Source: Paenibacillus amylolyticus
GTDB taxonomy: Bacteria > Bacillota > Bacilli > Paenibacillales > Paenibacillaceae
DNA: 64,000 nt
NCBI RefSeq assembly: GCF_003719335.1
Contig: NZ_RIAS01000020.1
Coordinates: 38,137-102,136 of the forward strand
Direction of reading: 5' to 3'
Shown: positions 1 through 8,684 of the stretch, one piece after another
How the letters are laid out: each line of letters opens with the position of its first letter
Position numbering within the stretch: position 1 is the stretch's first letter
The notes under the pieces: model-generated
The model's input: only the letters and a program-made list of their open reading frames with translations
Databases searched by the model: none
What the model was told of the DNA's origin: nothing
Translations under genes and position numbers: made by a program

Positions 1-1
1 G

Positions 2-1465
2 GAGATGCAGGAGAGTCTGATGGAATACCAGGTTCAAATGATGCTTCCATCGATTGGATATGCGTCTAAGGAATCCGTTGAAGAAGCAAGTGCACAATTG
101 TTAACAAAATTCAAGCAAGCTTTGCAAGAGTATTCTGCATTGAATCCATCCGAAAAAAATGAAGTAGTTCAGATTCAGGAAGCATATTCCAGTTACATTG
201 ACCAAGGTCATTTGGAGGGAGGACAGAAACTAAACGAATTAATCCTTGGATTAAAATCCAAAAGTGTGATTGATGTGAACTCCAATATTCATACATTGAT
301 CACGTCCAACAAAAATGTATTTTGGCAGTCCATCACATATCAGTTATTAGTGACTTTACTTGTTATCGTCATCGCACTGCTGCTCGCGCGTTCTATTATT
401 AAGCCTATTGAACATCTCGTTAAAGGAACGGAACGGATCCATAATGGAGATTTAAGCCAGTCATTTCATTCAAACGCTTCAGATGAGATTGGCAAACTTG
501 CAATTATGTTTGAAGTCATGCGCACTGGCCTTACAGGCTTCATACGTTCAGCCCAGGATAATTCCGATGTGGTTGTACAAACCAGTCAGAATCTAATAAA
601 GAATTTGGAGAAGTCCTCCATTTCAATGAGAAAAATTGGTCGGTCGGCAACTTCCGTTTCAGATGGAGCGCTTGTACAACTTCAGTCAGCAGAAGAAACG
701 GTACGAGCCATAGATGAAGTAGCCCGAGGCATTGCCCTGATCAGTGAGTCAAATAATGAAGCTACAGAATGTTCATCCACTACTGAACAAGAAGCTAGAA
801 AGGGAGAGGAACTTCTAAAGAACGCTAAACTTCGCATTGACCGCTTTAATCACACGATGGATGAAATAGAAAGATCTGTTGCAACAATGAAACAGCATTC
901 CGTTACTATTCAAGAAATCGTTCATCTTATAGCGACAGTTGCTCGTCAAACTGACTTACTCGCTCTTAACGCAGGTATAGAGGCTGCAAGAAGTGGGGAA
1001 CAAGGAAGAGGATTTTCCGTTGTTGCAAGTGAAATTCGCTCACTGGCAGATCAAACCCGTCAATCGTTAAGTAACATATTTGATACGATTAACGACATTC
1101 AGGAAGATGCGGTATCAGCAAACACTATCGTAGTTCAAGGAAAAAAAGAGTTGGCACAAACGATAAATGCAGTTGAACAAGCAGGTCAAGCATTCGAAAT
1201 GATCCTTGAATCTGCCAAAGACGTTGCCAGTCAGATGCAAGAGATCTCATCCGCTTCTGAGCAATTATCCGCAAGCTCTGAGGAGGTCAGCGCTTCGATG
1301 CAGCATTTAGCTTCTATTGCCAAACAAGCACATACAGAAAGCACAACGATGGTTCAGGCCGTTGAACAGCAGATGGTTATTGCAGAAGAAATACAGCATT
1401 TTTCCGATAACATTCGAGATTCTGCTTTTAATATGAGAGATCAAATCTCCATTTACAAAACCTGA
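2..1465 (+). CDS. Methyl-accepting chemotaxis protein, 5'-partial
   Basis: Chemoreceptor that passes ligand binding at the cell surface to CheA/CheW. The reading frame is open to the window edge. The first ATG (position 5) gives 486 residues but no first membrane segment, so the true start lies upstream. Visible parts: the end of an extracellular helical sensor (about residues 1-105), a membrane helix (about 110-129), a HAMP linker (about 131-185) and a long coiled-coil signalling domain. The domain has the conserved hairpin region around residues 305-355, with the motif LLALNAGIEAARSGEQGRGF. The ligand cannot be deduced. No linked che genes are present, which is usual for scattered receptors. 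No clear terminator follows it. Confidence 0.93.
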   Translation, partial: EMQESLMEYQVQMMLPSIGYASKESVEEASAQLLTKFKQALQEYSALNPSEKNEVVQIQEAYSSYIDQGHLEGGQKLNELILGLKSKSVIDVNSNIHTLITSNKNVFWQSITYQLLVTLLVIVIALLLARSIIKPIEHLVKGTERIHNGDLSQSFHSNASDEIGKLAIMFEVMRTGLTGFIRSAQDNSDVVVQTSQNLIKNLEKSSISMRKIGRSATSVSDGALVQLQSAEETVRAIDEVARGIALISESNNEATECSSTTEQEARKGEELLKNAKLRIDRFNHTMDEIERSVATMKQHSVTIQEIVHLIATVARQTDLLALNAGIEAARSGEQGRGFSVVASEIRSLADQTRQSLSNIFDTINDIQEDAVSANTIVVQGKKELAQTINAVEQAGQAFEMILESAKDVASQMQEISSASEQLSASSEEVSASMQHLASIAKQAHTESTTMVQAVEQQMVIAEEIQHFSDNIRDSAFNMRDQISIYKT

Positions 1466-1702
1466 TATATGTGAGGATGAGCGCGAAAATAGAAAAAATG
1501 AAAAGGATTCGGAGTATGGAGAAAAATCGGGAGAGTTGATACTAAATTCTAACTGCTGTAACGATTAAACCAATCATTTAGATTACGCTATTCCATCTTT
1601 GTTATGAGTTATATCCCTCTCTTCAAAGAGTTATTAAAATAAAGTTATAAGATAAAGAACTCAATTGAGCATTAAAACAACTAGATACCGGAGGGAAACA
1701 GT

Positions 1703-3112
1703 ATGGGAACCATAGTAAATGAACAACCCATTGTAACCGAGAACGCTAAGCCCAAACAACCTGAACGAGAAATTCCGACACGCAGATTACTTGGAGATTC
1801 CATGGGACAATTTGGTCTTAACATCTCCAGCGGCTTGCTTGGATTAATTACGTATTATTATACCGATGTGGTCGGTGTATCCGCTGCAATTGTTGGTACA
1901 GTGCTGCTGTTAACTAAAATATTGGATGCGTTTGCAGACGTTGGTATGGGAGTGCTTGTTGACCGCACCAAGTCAAAATACGGGCAGGCTCGTCCATGGC
2001 TTCGATGGATGACCATCCCGATGTTCGTCTCGCTGCTGCTCGTATTTTCTGTTCCAGATATCAGTCCAACTGGTAAAATAATATATGCTGTTGTGACCAA
2101 TCTTATCTTTTATATTCTTGTGTATACACCAACATCTATTCCGTATTCCAGCCTAATGGCACTAACGACACGTAACAACTATGAACGATCATTGATGGGG
2201 ATTTTCCGCTCCGCAGGAGGATATTTGTCCGGTATGATTGTTGCCATTGCTTTTATTCCGATGGTAACAGCTATGGGGGGAGGACGAAAGGAATGGACGA
2301 TCTTAGCCGGTGTATTTGCTGCAGTTGCTGCCATCGGTATTTTCGTTGCCTTTTTATCCAACAAAGAAAAGTATAATAATGTTCAATTGGATGAACTTGG
2401 TTTTTTCCAGGATAAAGTTCCGCTGTCACAAGGTCTTAAAATGTTGTTTGCAAATAAGTACTGGGTTCAAATCCTCATCGTGATGACAGTTGTAAATGTA
2501 TTGTTTGCTCTTAACGTTGCTGCAGGCAGCTATTTTGCCAAATACATTTGGGGAAATGTAAGCCTGGTTGGTTTGATGGGGGCAATCGGTCTGATACCAG
2601 TTGTTATCGGATTCGCACTCTCTGGACCGTTCATCAAACGTTTTGGGAAACGCAATACAGCCTTGGGCGGCATTATTATAGCTCTAATCGCAGCTGTGAT
2701 TAGACTGATCTCACCGGAAAGCATTGTTCTGGGACTGGTCTGCTCCATCTTTCAGGCTCTAGGTACGATTCCACTTATGGCCGTTGGTACAGCTCTGACA
2801 ACGGATACGATTGAATACGGGGAATGGAAGTTCAATAAACGTCTGGTTGGATTGACCAATAGTGTTATCGCATTTGGTTCCAAAGTAGGAACAGCAATTG
2901 GAACCGCTATGATCGGTTGGTTTCTTGCATTAGGGGGATACGTGGAGCAGGCTGCTACACAAGGAGCAGGAGCTAAACAAGCTATTATTGCCCTGAACAT
3001 TTACGTTCCCATTGTCATTTTGCTTATTCTTGCTGTAGCCTTGTATAAATATAAACTTGATAAAGAATATCCTAAAATCATTCAAGAATTGGATGCCAGA
3101 AAACATTCCTGA
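1703..3112 (+). CDS. GPH-family (MelB/YicJ-like) sugar:cation symporter
   Basis: Twelve-helix membrane carrier of the glycoside-pentoside-hexuronide:cation symporter family within the MFS fold, 469 aa, the normal family length. The diagnostic early segment is present near residues 70-103: an Asp-rich helix (DAFADVGMGVLVDRT) followed by YGQARPWLRW. A good ribosome site (GGAGGG) lies 8 nt before the ATG. It stands alone, ends in an intrinsic terminator, and is convergent with the AraC gene downstream. The neighbouring GH3 and GH78 genes suggest it imports a di- or oligosaccharide or a glycoside, but the substrate is inference. Confidence 0.93.
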   Translation: MGTIVNEQPIVTENAKPKQPEREIPTRRLLGDSMGQFGLNISSGLLGLITYYYTDVVGVSAAIVGTVLLLTKILDAFADVGMGVLVDRTKSKYGQARPWLRWMTIPMFVSLLLVFSVPDISPTGKIIYAVVTNLIFYILVYTPTSIPYSSLMALTTRNNYERSLMGIFRSAGGYLSGMIVAIAFIPMVTAMGGGRKEWTILAGVFAAVAAIGIFVAFLSNKEKYNNVQLDELGFFQDKVPLSQGLKMLFANKYWVQILIVMTVVNVLFALNVAAGSYFAKYIWGNVSLVGLMGAIGLIPVVIGFALSGPFIKRFGKRNTALGGIIIALIAAVIRLISPESIVLGLVCSIFQALGTIPLMAVGTALTTDTIEYGEWKFNKRLVGLTNSVIAFGSKVGTAIGTAMIGWFLALGGYVEQAATQGAGAKQAIIALNIYVPIVILLILAVALYKYKLDKEYPKIIQELDARKHS

Positions 3113-3120
3113 TTCATTGA

Positions 3121-3155
3121 AAAAGAAGCTCTCCCATAAGGGAAAGCTTCTTTTT
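3121..3155 (+). terminator. Intrinsic terminator after the GPH symporter
   Basis: An inverted repeat (AAGAAGCT paired with AGCTTCTT, extended by CTCCC/GGGA) is followed by a run of T. It lies 8 nt past the symporter stop codon. Confidence 0.85.
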
Positions 3156-3227
3156 GTTGGCCGTTTTAAATACGTTCTGTTAGAAGATAAACTCTACTGG
3201 CTCAAGACACTTAATTCAATATTAGGA

Positions 3228-4427
3228 TCATTTATTCTGGCGCACACCATGGCTGCTCTGTTGCCTGAAGTGAGCAGGTGTAATATTTAATGATTTTTTG
3301 AAGACGGTCTGAAAGTGACTTTGACTGGAGAAACAAAGATAGTTGCTAATTTCGCTAATGGGTTTGTTCGTATAAACAAGCAAATTTTGAGCTTCCTTTA
3401 GCTTGCAATCCATAATAAATTGATGCAGGCTTTTGCCGATTTTTTTTTTGAAAGTGGTCGATAGATACGTACGACTGTAACCAAAATGTTTTGCCACATA
3501 ATCAACGGTCAAATTCTGATGCACGTTATTATAAATATATTGAATCAAACTTCGCATACTTACGTCATCTGCTATATCATACCTTGCGGCTTGGACTCTC
3601 CTAGCAAAATTAAACAATGCCTCTTTCATGAAATTTTGAATGGATTCAGGCGTCGATAATTGTTCAATCTCTTGGAGATAGAGATCGGATAACTGAAAAG
3701 CAACTTCTGTATCTAATTGCCCCCGAATGGCTGCTCGCGTAGCCAGGGCAATCGCGACAATCGATGTATTTTTCGTCTGACGAATTGTGTCCCCAGCGGT
3801 CATACCCTCATGAACCATAAAAGGCCGTTCCAAAAACTGTTTAAGGCCAACTTCATTACCGTTCTCAATGTAATAACACATCTGGTTTTCAATCTCGTAG
3901 GAATTGTTAAAATATAAGTTTTCTTTATTCTCGTAAATTCGTTTTGTTTGCTCGTTGTTAATTTCCTTCATCGAATTCATTTGAAGTAAGTCCAAGTAAC
4001 TCATCTCTTGGCCGTTCACAAAATAATGAATGGTCACAAGATGATTTAGAAATTGCTGCAGCGGCATTGGAGTGATCTGCTTTAGAAAACTTTCGAAGTT
4101 TGCTTCATCTTGACCGGAAACGACAAAGGCTTTTTTAGCGATACGCAGTGTGTCTTTCAAATAAGGTGTTTGACTGACGGGTCCGACAAGAATAACATGG
4201 CCCGGAAGGGAACTGACTTTGATCGCACCATAATAAGCAAAGAAGGAAGTAGATAAATATGCGACCTCTTCGTGTGAAAGCAAAAGCTCAGAGAGATACT
4301 CCAGTGGCGGATGAGTTAACTCGCTCTGAGCAGGATGACTAAATGTTTGGTGCTGATGGTTATACAAATATGTCGGAATCAACGTAGACTGGTAGAGAAA
4401 TTTTAATTTCTTTTGTATGCTGTTCAA
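3228..4427 (-). CDS. AraC-family transcriptional regulator
   Basis: DNA-binding regulator with two C-terminal AraC helix-turn-helix motifs (about the last 95 residues, ending in FSSQSHFQTVFKKSLNITPAHFR). They follow a ~290-residue N-terminal sensory region that I do not recognise as a cupin. The frame opens at a TTG at 4451. I prefer the TTG at 4427, because GGAGGAG sits 6 nt before it and would otherwise lie inside the coding sequence; this gives 399 aa. It is divergent from the GH3/epimerase/GH78 operon and convergent with the sugar symporter, so it most likely controls one or both in response to a sugar. That role is inferred from position only. Confidence 0.88.
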   Translation of the reverse strand: MNSIQKKLKFLYQSTLIPTYLYNHQHQTFSHPAQSELTHPPLEYLSELLLSHEEVAYLSTSFFAYYGAIKVSSLPGHVILVGPVSQTPYLKDTLRIAKKAFVVSGQDEANFESFLKQITPMPLQQFLNHLVTIHYFVNGQEMSYLDLLQMNSMKEINNEQTKRIYENKENLYFNNSYEIENQMCYYIENGNEVGLKQFLERPFMVHEGMTAGDTIRQTKNTSIVAIALATRAAIRGQLDTEVAFQLSDLYLQEIEQLSTPESIQNFMKEALFNFARRVQAARYDIADDVSMRSLIQYIYNNVHQNLTVDYVAKHFGYSRTYLSTTFKKKIGKSLHQFIMDCKLKEAQNLLVYTNKPISEISNYLCFSSQSHFQTVFKKSLNITPAHFRQQSSHGVRQNK

Positions 4428-4568
4428 CAAAATCTCCTCCGGGTTAAACAAATGGTTGAAGTGCGAGCTTTCTAATCATTATTTTCAAAAATATCAAACT
4501 CGTCTAAGGCAGTCAATATATTTAAAGAACAAATCTGAAATTTACATTACATATATGAAAGATAGCAT

Positions 4569-4581
4569 TTCCATAATGGAA
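4569..4581. promoter_or_regulatory. Short palindrome in the AraC/GH3 divergent promoter region
   Basis: TTCCAT-A-ATGGAA forms a perfect 6-1-6 palindrome 47 nt before the GH3 start codon, in the 200-nt divergent intergenic region. It is a possible operator. A palindrome this short can occur by chance, and AraC proteins usually bind direct repeats. Confidence 0.25.
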
Positions 4582-4627
4582 TACAATAAATCTTAACTAA
4601 TGCATCCGGAGCGAAGGGAGAAGGATC

Positions 4628-7084
4628 ATGCAGACCGTTAATGAACTAATTCAACGTATGACGGTAGAAGAAAAAGCGGCTTTAATGGCTGGTGTGGATT
4701 TTTGGAAAACAAATTCTATTCCGAGATTATCCATACCATCTATATATATGACGGATGGGCCTTGCGGCTTACGCAAACAAGGAGAGAAGGCAGACCATCT
4801 CGGTCTAAACAACAGCGAGCAGACAACATCATTTCCCACAGGAGTTACGCTTGCTGCCAGCTGGAACCGGGATAATATTCGTAAGATGGGTGCAGCTATA
4901 GCGAAGGAGTGTCACCATTTCGGGGTTAATCTTCTCCTTGGTCCTGCTGTTAACATTAAAAGAAATCCCAAGTGCGGCAGAAACTTCGAATATTTCTCTG
5001 AAGACCCTTACCTCTCGGGAATTCTTGGCAGCGCTTTTGTCGAGGGTGTTCAAAATGAAGGGATTGGAGTCTCCCTGAAACATTTCGCTGTAAACAACAA
5101 CGAAAATTATCGTTTTATGGGAGATTCTGTATTGGATGAGCGTGCATTACGTGAGATCTATCTCAGAGCATTTGAACGAATTGTCAAAAACACAAAGCCA
5201 GTAACTGTAATGAGTGCATACAACAAGATTAATGGTGTCTTCTGTTCCGAAAATCACAGACTATTAACTGAAATTCTAAGAGAAGAATGGGGTTTTGATG
5301 GTGCGGTTATCAGTGACTGGGGTGCAGTATCTGATCGGGTAGATGGCATTAAGGCGGGAATGGATCTGGAGATGCCAGGTGATTGCGAATATTTTAGAAA
5401 GTCAATTATAGATACAGTTCATAGTGGTGAATTACCAATTTCTGCGCTGGATCAGTCGGTGAGCAATATTTTGAAGCTGATTCAGCGTACACACGATATT
5501 CAGTACGGCCTTGCATATGACAGAGAAGAACATCATAACCTGTCAGGTGAAATCGCAGCCGATAGTGCTGTCCTTATGAAAAACGATGGCATCCTGCCAT
5601 TAGATTCGTCCCAAAACTATGCTGTCATCGGTGAATTGTTTGAGAAGATGCGTTTTCAGGGGGCCGGAAGCTCTTTGATCAACCCAAGCAAGCTTACTTC
5701 TCCAAAAACTGCTTTTGATCAACGCGGCATCCGCTACGATTATGCAAGTGGCTACAGAGAGTCCGAGTTTGAATCAGAACCGGAATATGTTAATTCAGCT
5801 ATGGCAAAGGCACAGTCAGCGGATGTTGTTCTATTCTTCGCAGGACAAACCGATTATACAGAAAGTGAAGGGTATGACCGGGAGTCGATGACATTACCTG
5901 ATAATCAACTTGCTCTTCTGCGCAAGCTGGTCCAGCTGAACAAAAAAATTGTTCTTGTATTATTTGGGGGTTCACCTGTCGAATTGCCTTTTGAAGATGA
6001 GGTTCATGCGATCTTGAATATGTACTTGCCTGGCCAAGCAGGAGGCGAAGCTGCGGCTCAACTCCTTTTCGGAGAAAAAAATCCTTCCGGGAAACTGGCG
6101 GAGACATGGATGAAAAGTTATACAGATGTACCCTTTGGTGAACAGTTTGTGCAACAGAAGTCCGAGCTTTACAAGGAATCTATTTACGTAGGCTATCGCT
6201 ATTATGATTTTTTGCTGGGAGAGGGTGTGCGTTATCCATTTGGTCATGGACTTAGCTATACACAGTTTGCTTATGAATCGCTGCAAGTCCAGCAAGATTC
6301 AGAAACGTTCATAGTCACATGTGAAATCTCGAATACAGGGCAGATGGAGGGTGGAGAAATCATACAGGTGTATGTTGCAAACCCAACCTCAGATGTGTTT
6401 AAGCCTACCAAGGAACTTCGTGCTTTTGGCAAAGTATATTTGAAGCCAGGTGAGAAAAAGCAAGTAAAAATGAGTTTTACCCTAAGCGACCTCGCTTACT
6501 ATCATGTGGACCGGAAAGAGTGGGTTGTAGAAAATGGGGACTATCAGGTCTTGATTGCTGCTTCAGCAACCGATATTCGGTTGTCAGCCAGCCTGTCTAT
6601 CACCAGCCAACCTGACATTGCAAGCCCGTATTCTCGCGAACAATTAAAGCATTACTTCTCTCCACATTTGTTATCTCAAGTGAGTATGGAAGAATTCGAA
6701 GTTCTACTTGGGAGGAAAGTAACGAGATCATCTAATAAGGAATCAACGAAATATACTCTGGATTCCAGATTGGATGAATTGCGGGAATCCTTTATAGGGA
6801 ATTTATTTTATACATTCGTTATCGGTATTGGCAAAAAACAGTTTAATCGATCACAAAAGATGCCTGAAGGTCCCGAGCGGGATATGCAGCGCAAAAATGG
6901 CATGTTTCTGATGAAAATGATGCCGAATAACAGCATTCGTTCCATGTCCGTGTCCAGTACAGGCCGTTTTGGCTACCATATCGCAGCAGGGCTGATTGAC
7001 TTGCTGAATGGTCAGATCATGCAAGGCATCAAACGCATGCTTCGAAAAGAACGTTTGTCCCCTCTGCCGAAGGACCAGAAGTGA
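4628..7084 (+). CDS. Glycoside hydrolase family 3 beta-glycosidase
   Basis: Retaining exo-glycosidase, 818 aa, with no signal peptide, so cytoplasmic and acting on imported oligosaccharides. The N-terminal TIM barrel has KHFAVNN at 151-157 and the catalytic nucleophile in VISDWGAV (Asp230). The second domain carries SEGYDR (412-418); in BglB-type enzymes this loop supplies the acid/base (expected Glu414). A fibronectin-III-like domain follows (about 560-665). After it comes a ~130-residue C-terminal extension not needed for catalysis and of a kind seen in other Firmicute GH3 enzymes. The start is supported by GGGAGAAGG just upstream. It is the first gene of an operon with the epimerase-like gene and GH78. 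A close relative begins at 62867. Exact sugar specificity (glucoside or xyloside) is not readable. Confidence 0.93.
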   Translation: MQTVNELIQRMTVEEKAALMAGVDFWKTNSIPRLSIPSIYMTDGPCGLRKQGEKADHLGLNNSEQTTSFPTGVTLAASWNRDNIRKMGAAIAKECHHFGVNLLLGPAVNIKRNPKCGRNFEYFSEDPYLSGILGSAFVEGVQNEGIGVSLKHFAVNNNENYRFMGDSVLDERALREIYLRAFERIVKNTKPVTVMSAYNKINGVFCSENHRLLTEILREEWGFDGAVISDWGAVSDRVDGIKAGMDLEMPGDCEYFRKSIIDTVHSGELPISALDQSVSNILKLIQRTHDIQYGLAYDREEHHNLSGEIAADSAVLMKNDGILPLDSSQNYAVIGELFEKMRFQGAGSSLINPSKLTSPKTAFDQRGIRYDYASGYRESEFESEPEYVNSAMAKAQSADVVLFFAGQTDYTESEGYDRESMTLPDNQLALLRKLVQLNKKIVLVLFGGSPVELPFEDEVHAILNMYLPGQAGGEAAAQLLFGEKNPSGKLAETWMKSYTDVPFGEQFVQQKSELYKESIYVGYRYYDFLLGEGVRYPFGHGLSYTQFAYESLQVQQDSETFIVTCEISNTGQMEGGEIIQVYVANPTSDVFKPTKELRAFGKVYLKPGEKKQVKMSFTLSDLAYYHVDRKEWVVENGDYQVLIAASATDIRLSASLSITSQPDIASPYSREQLKHYFSPHLLSQVSMEEFEVLLGRKVTRSSNKESTKYTLDSRLDELRESFIGNLFYTFVIGIGKKQFNRSQKMPEGPERDMQRKNGMFLMKMMPNNSIRSMSVSSTGRFGYHIAAGLIDLLNGQIMQGIKRMLRKERLSPLPKDQK

Positions 7085-7121
7085 CTACACCTTAAACCAC
7101 GAACATACAGGAGGAAACAAC

Positions 7122-8657
7122 ATGAGTCAGCGCATGATCAGCAAAAAACGTGTTTTTATTACTGGTGCATCCGGTGGTATGGGACAGGAAAGCTTGAAAA
7201 GAATGGTCAAAGACAGCCATTTGTATGACATTGTTACTTTGTGTCTGGATACGGAAAAGGATCGTAAGGCCCTGGAGCCGTATCAAGAATTGAAAGAAGT
7301 AACCATAAAGTATGGAGACATACTGGATTATGAAAAGGTGCTTGAATGTGTCAAAGACGTAGATTTGATTCTTCACATTGCTGCATTTGTGTCACCTGCT
7401 GCAGATTATTTCCCCAAGAAAGCTATGGAAATTAATTACGGTGCCGTCAAAAATCTGGTGAGTGCTATATACGAACATGGCCAAGAGGAACATACCAAGC
7501 TGGTATTTATCGGAACCATCGCAGAAACCGGCGATCGCATGCCACCTATCCATTGGGGGCGAGTAGGTGATCCCCTTAAACCAAGCATGTTTGACTATTA
7601 TGCCGTTTCTAAAATTGCAGCCGAGCGTCTTGTGATTGAATCCGGACTCAAATACTGGGTAAGCCTGCGTCAAACCGGAATTATGGGACCCGCCATGAGT
7701 AAAATTATGGATGCGATTATGTTTCACAACTGTCTGGACAACGTCCTGGAGTATGTATCAGACCGTGACTCTGGCAGAATGATGGAGAATTTGTGCAATT
7801 ATGAGTTTACAGGCAAGCTGCCCGAGGATTTCTGGTGTCATGTTTACAATATAGGAGGCGGGGAATCCTGCCGTGTCAGTACCTATGAGATGTACCAAAA
7901 ACTATACGGGGCAATTGGTTTCAAAAACCTTGACCATGTGATTAATCCGAAGTGGTATGCCACTCGTAATTTTCACGGACAGTATTACCTCGATTCGGAC
8001 AAGCTAAACGATTATTTGCATTTCCGTCAGGACGGGATGGATTATTTTTATCGTTGTTACCTTGAAAATCTGGGTTCTCAGGCAACGGCAGCGAAAATTC
8101 TGTGTAAACTTCCGTTTGGCGAACGAATCATGGGAACTGTCATGAAAAAAATGTTTGAAAAACCGGCCCGAACGGAACATGGCACACTGCGGTTCATTGA
8201 AGAAAATGTGGAAGACCACATTGATGCGTATTGGGGCAGTAAAGAGGCATGGAACAGCATACCTGATAAATTAAGCGAGTTCCAGCATTTCAAAGACTGG
8301 AACACCGTAGTTCATATTGATCATGGATACGATGACACCAAACCTGAGCGGGATCTCGGAATTGATGACGTAAAGTCGGCCGCTGCATTTCGGGGAGGAC
8401 AATGTTTGTCCTCAGAGATGGAAAAAGGAAACTGGAGAAATAAGTTGAGTTTTACATGTGCATTTGGACATACATTCCAAGCCAGTCCGAAGCTGGTGCT
8501 GCATGCTGGTCATTGGTGCCCTGAATGTGAACGTGAGAGTTGGAATTATGCTGAACGTGCAAAAGTAGATCCATTTTTTGCTCAAGTATGGACTCCGTTA
8601 CATGCTCCGAATGAGACCAGAGTTTATAAAAAAATAGTTTCTGAGCTAGATGTATAA
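7122..8657 (+). CDS. NAD-dependent epimerase/dehydratase with C-terminal zinc-ribbon-like tail
   Basis: Extended short-chain dehydrogenase, 511 aa. The Rossmann motif TGASGGMG (14-21) binds NAD(P), and the catalytic pair is Tyr160-x3-Lys164 (YYAVSK). The start at 7122 has AGGAGG 6 nt upstream; an upstream in-frame ATG would overlap the GH3 gene. The protein is ~180 residues longer than typical epimerases. The extra C-terminal part ends in a possible metal-binding ribbon: Cys446 and His450 (TCAFGH), then Cys466-x2-Cys469 (HWCPEC). It lies 37 nt after GH3 and 27 nt before GH78, so it probably processes a sugar they release. Substrate unknown. Confidence 0.85.
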   Translation: MSQRMISKKRVFITGASGGMGQESLKRMVKDSHLYDIVTLCLDTEKDRKALEPYQELKEVTIKYGDILDYEKVLECVKDVDLILHIAAFVSPAADYFPKKAMEINYGAVKNLVSAIYEHGQEEHTKLVFIGTIAETGDRMPPIHWGRVGDPLKPSMFDYYAVSKIAAERLVIESGLKYWVSLRQTGIMGPAMSKIMDAIMFHNCLDNVLEYVSDRDSGRMMENLCNYEFTGKLPEDFWCHVYNIGGGESCRVSTYEMYQKLYGAIGFKNLDHVINPKWYATRNFHGQYYLDSDKLNDYLHFRQDGMDYFYRCYLENLGSQATAAKILCKLPFGERIMGTVMKKMFEKPARTEHGTLRFIEENVEDHIDAYWGSKEAWNSIPDKLSEFQHFKDWNTVVHIDHGYDDTKPERDLGIDDVKSAAAFRGGQCLSSEMEKGNWRNKLSFTCAFGHTFQASPKLVLHAGHWCPECERESWNYAERAKVDPFFAQVWTPLHAPNETRVYKKIVSELDV

Positions 8658-8684
8658 TATTTTGACAAGGCAGGAGAGGCCTCA

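Noticed and set aside
3057..3290. 77-codon open frame across the end of the symporter gene and the terminator
   Set aside because: It overlaps the symporter in another frame, runs through the terminator hairpin and has no ribosome site.
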